64,000 nucleotides of DNA from JAGXSE01 sp040757295 (GTDB lineage Bacteria > Bacillota > PH28-bin88): assembly GCA_040757295.1 (NCBI GenBank), contig JBFLXH010000008.1:19928-83927 (forward strand), read 5' to 3'. A program made the position numbers and the translations under genes. Shown here piece after piece: positions 60,189 through 64,000 of this stretch; within the stretch, counting starts at the first letter, position 1, and the number at the start of each line of letters is the position of its first letter. The notes under the pieces are model-generated. The model was not told the origin of the DNA and did not search any database. It was given only the letters and a program-made list of their open reading frames with translations.

Positions 60189-61424
60189 TTACTGGTAGAG
60201 GGGAAAACGGCTGCACAAATGTTTCACCGCACCGGCCACTGCTGCCAGCCGTTCCGGTTGTTCCCTGCCACTAATGGTTTCATGAATAAACCACGCAATT
60301 TGTTCCATTTCCGGTTCCTGCATCCCCCGGGTGGTAACAGCCGGCGTCCCGATGCGGATGCCGCTGGTTACCATCGGGCTTTGGGTTTCAAAGGGAACAG
60401 TGTTTTTGTTCACGGTAATGCCTGCCTGGTCCAACAGGTGTTCGGCTTCTTTGCCAGTCACGCCCACCGAAGACAAGTTAACCAGCATCAGGTGGTTATC
60501 GGTACCGCCGGATACCAGACGAAAACCATAACTCCCGAGAGCTGCCGCAAGAGCTCTCGCGTTTTTGACTACCTGGGCCTGGTATTCCTTAAATTCCGGC
60601 AGCAGGGCCTCTTTCAGGGCCATGGCCTTGGCAGCGATGATGTGCATCAGGGGACCGCCCTGGATGCCTGGGAAGATAGCCTTATCAATGTCTTTGGCAT
60701 ACTTCTGTTTACATAGGATGATCCCTCCCCTGGGACCCCGGAGGGTTTTATGGGTAGTGGTGGTAACAAAGTCTGCATAGGGGACAGGGCTGGGATGCAA
60801 CCCTGCGGCTACCAGACCGGCGATGTGAGCCATATCCACCATGAATAGCGCTCCGACCTCATCGCATATTTCCCGGAAACGGGCAAAATCAATCAACCGG
60901 GGGTAAGCGCTTGCTCCGGCCACGATCATGGCCGGCTTGTGCTGCCGGGCCAGGCTCCTGATCTGGTCATAATCCAAGGTTTCCCTTTCCCTGCTCACAC
61001 CGTAATGCACGTAGTTGAAGTATTTGCCGGAGATATTCACCGGGCTGCCATGGGTTAAATGGCCGCCGTGACTCAGATCCATCCCCAGGACGGTAGCTCC
61101 CACCGGCAGGGCGGCAAAGTATACCCCTAGGTTAGCTGAAGAACCGGAGTGAGGCTGGACATTGGCGTGTTCGGCGCCGAAGACTCCTTTGGCCAGGTCG
61201 ATGGCCAGGCTCTCTACCTGGTCAACGTGCTCGCACCCCCCGTAGTACCGCCTCCCCGGATACCCTTCGGCGTACTTGTTGGTAAGGACGGTCCCCGCTG
61301 CCTCCATCACTGCCAGGCTGGTAAAGTTTTCCGAGGCAATCAGTTCAATGTTTTGGTTCTGCCGGGCTTTTTCCGCCTCGATGGCTTTATAAAGTTCGGG
61401 AAATTGTTCTTTAAGCAGGCTCAT
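60189..61424 (-). CDS. glyA: Serine hydroxymethyltransferase
   Basis: Interconverts glycine plus methylene-tetrahydrofolate with serine. Clear family motifs: NIELIASENFTSLAVMEAAGTVLTNKYAEGYPGRRYYGG, LSHGGHLTHGSPVN, and the PLP lysine in VTTTTHKTLRGPRGG near residue 225. At 411 residues it is normal. Purine-fermenting clostridia release glycine and one-carbon units on folate, which this enzyme joins into serine for serine dehydratase. Its promoter carries the strongest copy of the island operator-like palindrome, which supports membership in the same regulon. Confidence 0.96.
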   Translation of the reverse strand: MSLLKEQFPELYKAIEAEKARQNQNIELIASENFTSLAVMEAAGTVLTNKYAEGYPGRRYYGGCEHVDQVESLAIDLAKGVFGAEHANVQPHSGSSANLGVYFAALPVGATVLGMDLSHGGHLTHGSPVNISGKYFNYVHYGVSRERETLDYDQIRSLARQHKPAMIVAGASAYPRLIDFARFREICDEVGALFMVDMAHIAGLVAAGLHPSPVPYADFVTTTTHKTLRGPRGGIILCKQKYAKDIDKAIFPGIQGGPLMHIIAAKAMALKEALLPEFKEYQAQVVKNARALAAALGSYGFRLVSGGTDNHLMLVNLSSVGVTGKEAEHLLDQAGITVNKNTVPFETQSPMVTSGIRIGTPAVTTRGMQEPEMEQIAWFIHETISGREQPERLAAVAGAVKHLCSRFPLYQ

Positions 61425-61465
61425 TTCACTTTCCCCTTTTAAATAATTCAGCGTGGCTTATTTAC

Positions 61466-61494
61466 ATCCTATCATGTTAAATAATATTTAACAA
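61466..61494 (-). promoter_or_regulatory. glyA promoter with palindromic operator in the spacer
   Basis: Minus strand TTGTTA, 17-base spacer, TAGGAT. Between and overlapping these lies TGTTAAATATTATTTAACA (61475-61493), eight-base inverted arms around a three-base centre. A repressor bound here would block polymerase. Thirteen of its bases (TGTTAAATATTAT) recur upstream of the xdhC riboswitch. Confidence 0.8.
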
Positions 61495-61651
61495 TAGGCT
61501 TTTAAATTTTGTTCTTTTGCTCGAAAAGGTTAAAACAACCTATTCCATTTCGTCCCTTTTGGGGAGAAGGAAATTCTCTTCACTTGTCGAATATCCGCAG
61601 AATTCAAACTAATTCAGGAAATGCCGGAGACTTAGCACTGGAGGATACTAT

Positions 61652-61803
61652 ATGGAGATTAAGTTGTTTTTTAGAGGGCTGGTTATCGGGCTTGCTAATG
61701 CTAAAGCAAAATCGATCAAATAGGATTCTTCTGGGTGAACAGAATATCGGGCTCCATGCTGATGGTCTTTGGACTGCTTATCTTGCTAAGCCTGAAACGA
61801 TAA
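61652..61803 (+). pseudogene. Relic of a LysE-family amino-acid exporter, large internal deletion
   Basis: A good GGAGG site precedes an ATG that reads MEIKLFFRGLVIGLANAK, like the first helix of LysE/RhtB exporters, then stops after 23 codons. Immediately afterwards another frame reads FFWVNRISGSMLMVFGLLIL and LSLKR before a stop, like the last helix of the same family. About 150 middle residues are missing, and the two ends are out of frame. Confidence 0.6.
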
Positions 61804-62105
61804 AAAGCGCAAGTAAACTGCGCCTGAGTTGAATGTCAACCTTGGGCCGAGGGTACCACCGTTGTCATTCGCCTTCGTGGAGCAGACCGGCTTCATATGT
61901 CACCCTCCGGCAGGCTCTGGGCACATTCGGACGTCCTGTCCTCAGGGTGCCCACTCGCGGCGTCCTGCCGCTCGACCTGCCTCTGGCCTCATATTCCCGC
62001 TCGGTCTGCTCGGCCACTTGGCTCAAACCGACTCCTTATGGTACGCCTCGGCCCGATTGTAAAGCTTTTCAACAGATTGAGCGCAGATAAACTGCGCTCG
62101 AAGTT
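61804..62105. repeat. GC-rich non-coding block flanked by matching short hairpins
   Basis: About 250 bases with higher GC than the surroundings lie between two similar hairpins, GCGCAAGTAAACTGCGC (near 61807) and GAGCGCAGATAAACTGCGCTC (near 62081). Several overlapping frames are open on the plus strand but none has a ribosome-binding site or a recognisable domain. It could be a small non-autonomous mobile element or a structured RNA. It is unlike the type-1 and type-2 repeats. Confidence 0.4.
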
Positions 62106-62111
62106 CTTTAA

Positions 62112-62621
62112 CTAAAAAAACTTTCTCCTGCTGGTGGGATAACCGGTACGGCGCCGGGCGCGGGGAGGCTGCAAAATCTCAGCCATGACGATTCCCCGAG
62201 TCCAGTCTTCCGATGAAAACCTGGGAAAAGCCAGGGGAGTTACGCCAGCCGGAGCAGGGGTTTCTTCAAGAACTTTTCGCCGCCAATCAGAGGCAGCCTG
62301 TTCTTCCGGATCAACCTCCACAATGGGAGGAACTGCTTTTTCTCTTGCCTGATCAGCCTTGGTCGGGTAGAAAACAAATTCTTGCTCTCTTTCCTCTTCT
62401 TCCTCCTCCAGTTCCCAGGGTAAAGGCAGCGGAAATACTGGTGGCCGCTCCCGGTCAGGGCCTTGGGGCTTTTGCCTGCCCCAAGGCGGAGGCAATTCCT
62501 CCACGGGTCTCGCGGGCCGTTCGGGAGGACGCCGCTGGCCTGCCTGCTGTTTCCGCTTGCTCTCAGCTAAAGCCCGCAGGATCATAAACCCGATGAAGAA
62601 CAAAAAGGCTAGAAAATCCAA
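62112..62621 (-). CDS. Proline-rich membrane-anchored protein downstream of floA, unknown function
   Basis: An N-terminal membrane helix (MDFLAFLFFIGFMILRALAE) is followed by a basic then proline- and glutamate-rich linker (including PPWGRQKPQGPDRERPPVF) and a C-terminal region ending ARRRTGYPTSRRKFF. It is 169 residues. It lies about 30 bases after floA and is likely co-transcribed. The topology and charge suggest an adaptor tethered near flotillin domains; I recognise no family. Confidence 0.75.
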   Translation of the reverse strand: MDFLAFLFFIGFMILRALAESKRKQQAGQRRPPERPARPVEELPPPWGRQKPQGPDRERPPVFPLPLPWELEEEEEEREQEFVFYPTKADQAREKAVPPIVEVDPEEQAASDWRRKVLEETPAPAGVTPLAFPRFSSEDWTRGIVMAEILQPPRARRRTGYPTSRRKFF

Positions 62622-62654
62622 AGGGCATCACCCCTTATTACCAGGTGTCACCTG

Positions 62655-63677
62655 TTATTTTTTGTTCTTGCCGTCTTCACCCAAGGCGTTCTGATCCCTG
62701 TTATCTATCTGGCCTGCTTTGGCGATATTATCCCGCATTTGAGTGTCAGCAATAATATTTTGCATGTTGTAGTAGTCCATTACGCCTAATTTGCCTTCCC
62801 GCAGGGCAGATGCCATGGCCCGCGGCACTTCGGCTTCGGCCTCCACCACTTTAGCCCGCATCTCCTGCACGGCTGCCTTCATTTCCTGTTCCCTGGCAAC
62901 AGCCATTGCCCGCCGCTCCTCAGCTTTAGCCTGGGCTATCTTCTTATCGGCTTCCGCCTGGTCGATTTGCAGGTGAGCCCCAATGTTTCTGCCCACATCC
63001 ACGTCGGCAATGTCAATAGAAAGGATTTCAAAAGCAGTACCTGCATCCAGTCCCTTATTCAACACTGTTTGGGAAATCCGGTCCGGGTTTTCCAAAACCT
63101 CTTTATGAGTTTCCGCGGAACCTACTGTTGTAACAATACCTTCGCCGACCCTGGCGATGATGGTCTCTTGACCCGCGCCACCCACCAGGCGGTCAATGTT
63201 GGCCCGCACCGTAACCCGAGCTTTAACCTTAACCTCGATCCCGTCTTTGGCGACTGCAGCTACAATGGGGGTTTCAATAACTTTGGGGTTAACGCTCATC
63301 TGCACGGCTTCCAAGACGTTTCGGCCAGCCAGGTCGATAGCGGCTGCCCGCTCAAAAGGCAGCGGTATGTTTGCTCGTTCTGCGGCAATCAGGGCATCTA
63401 CCACCCGGTCCACATTACCGCCGGCCAGGTAATGAGCTTCCAGCTGGTTTACGGTCACATGAAGCCCGGCTTTATCGGCCTTGATCAGGGGGTTTACGAT
63501 CTTAGAAGGGATAACCCGTCTCAGCCGCATGCCCACCAAAGTAAAGATACCTACTCTAACACCGGCTGCCAGGGCTGAAATCCAAAGCCCGATGGGGATA
63601 AAACTGAAGATAAACAGCACAAATAACAGGGCAGCCACGAAAAAGATCAACGCGGATAAACTGGCCAGATCGATCAT
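62655..63677 (-). CDS. floA: Flotillin-like protein FloA (YqfA family)
   Basis: Membrane scaffold of bacterial functional microdomains. Two N-terminal hydrophobic segments (SALIFFVAALLFVLFIFSFIPIGLWISALAAGV) precede the conserved MRLRRVIPSKIVNPLIKADKAGL, the SPFH-like core, a long coiled coil (AEADKKIAQAKAEERRAMAVAREQEMKAAVQEM) and GVMDYYNMQNIIADTQMRD. At 340 residues it is normal. The ATG follows GGGAGG. In Bacillus floA lies just upstream of yqfB-yqfC; here the 36-kb island separates them. Confidence 0.95.
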   Translation of the reverse strand: MIDLASLSALIFFVAALLFVLFIFSFIPIGLWISALAAGVRVGIFTLVGMRLRRVIPSKIVNPLIKADKAGLHVTVNQLEAHYLAGGNVDRVVDALIAAERANIPLPFERAAAIDLAGRNVLEAVQMSVNPKVIETPIVAAVAKDGIEVKVKARVTVRANIDRLVGGAGQETIIARVGEGIVTTVGSAETHKEVLENPDRISQTVLNKGLDAGTAFEILSIDIADVDVGRNIGAHLQIDQAEADKKIAQAKAEERRAMAVAREQEMKAAVQEMRAKVVEAEAEVPRAMASALREGKLGVMDYYNMQNIIADTQMRDNIAKAGQIDNRDQNALGEDGKNKK

Positions 63678-63732
63678 CAAATAACAACCTCCCTTTCATT
63701 ATTATTACGTTAGACCCGAAACCATCACCTTT

Positions 63733-64000
63733 TCAACCGGGTCTTGGCTTTAGCGGGGGATTGTTTCCCCCGCTCGTGCTTAGATTCGACCAGTTCTTGG
63801 CTCCGGTTTACCGGAGCTTAGAACTGGTTAATCCCATAGGGGGCCAGTTAATACAGAGGCGTAGCCGCTCTTATAATGAGCGAGGCCGCTAATTAAAATG
63901 TGGCCTGAAAGCGAATTTCATGCCCGGCTTCATTGGCTGTAATCAAATTTTATTCCTTGCCGGGCATTTAATGAGCGAGGCCGCTAATTAAAATGTGGCC
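63733..64000 (-). repeat. Type-1 repeat copy K with type-2 units, runs off the window
   Basis: Minus-oriented copy beginning just upstream of the floA ribosome-binding site. A type-2 unit (about 63870-63970) is followed by the start of another. Confidence 0.9.

Noticed and set aside
61829..62115. Three overlapping plus-strand frames in the GC-rich block before the FloA partner gene
   Set aside because: Several frames are open at once because stop codons are rare in GC-rich sequence. None has a ribosome-binding site or domain-like sequence.
1..64000. CRISPR array
   Set aside because: The repeated units are 100-190 bases, irregularly spaced between genes and often nested. There is no regular repeat-spacer pattern and no cas gene.
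1..64000. Prophage or integrative element genes
   Set aside because: I found no integrase, transposase, portal, capsid or conjugation gene in the window, although small non-autonomous repeats are common.

Overview
The window reads as the chromosome of an anaerobic, endospore-forming Firmicute, most like the Moorella/Peptococcaceae group of Clostridia. The evidence is tRNA-sensing T-box leaders, the sporulation genes yqfC and yqfD, a pyruvate phosphate dikinase paired with its regulatory kinase/phosphatase, Gram-positive Shine-Dalgarno sites with many GTG/TTG starts, and abundant oxygen-sensitive iron-sulfur and molybdenum enzymes. Nearly every gene lies on the minus strand, so transcription runs from high to low coordinates.

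Positions 1-26,414 are a housekeeping block with the gene order familiar from Bacillus and Clostridia. Read along the minus strand it is yqfC, yqfD, phoH, pgpH, ybeY, dgkA, cdd, era, recO, glyQ, glyS, a CcpN-like CBS regulator, the PPDK regulatory protein, ppdK, dgt, yaiI, dnaG, rpoD, three tRNAs, then aroF and pheA. T-boxes precede glyQ and aroF; the aroF leader carries a second, partial T-box. A tandem pair of pseudoknot-forming RNA motifs lies just 3' of dgt and matches no family I can name.

Positions about 26,500-62,100 are a catabolic island between yqfC and floA, genes normally close together. It encodes purine breakdown: two purine permeases, adenine deaminase, two guanine-deaminase/SsnA-type amidohydrolases, three molybdenum hydroxylase systems (a three-subunit XdhABC, a split large subunit resembling NdhL/NdhM of nicotinate dehydrogenase, and a fused XdhD-like protein), PreA/PreT-like oxidoreductases, a cyclic amidohydrolase, YgeY, the YgeW transcarbamoylase and two carbamate kinases. 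This is essentially the anaerobic urate/xanthine gene set known from E. coli ygeW-ssnA-xdhD and from gut anaerobes. No recognisable YgeX (2,3-diaminopropionate ammonia-lyase) is present. A threonine-synthase-like protein and a second fold-type-II PLP protein are candidates for its role. Serine hydroxymethyltransferase and a two-subunit serine dehydratase at the two ends can turn glycine and serine into pyruvate. Carbamate kinase can yield ATP from carbamoyl phosphate.

Control is visible. A guanine-class riboswitch precedes xdhC and its terminator shares the P1 3' strand, which predicts switching ON when purine binds. The sequence TGTTAAATA with an inverted partner recurs at several island promoters. 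A GntR/UTRA and an XRE-cupin regulator are encoded.

Two families of palindromic intergenic repeats are scattered through the window. Type 1 (about 190 bp) runs into gene ends and supplies stop codons. Type 2 (about 100 bp, two hairpins) has inserted into type 1 and into the relic of a PLP-enzyme gene. Other relics are an FMN-reductase-like gene, a LysE-type exporter and an orphan 46-codon frame. All functional calls come from reading the sequence; no database search was run.
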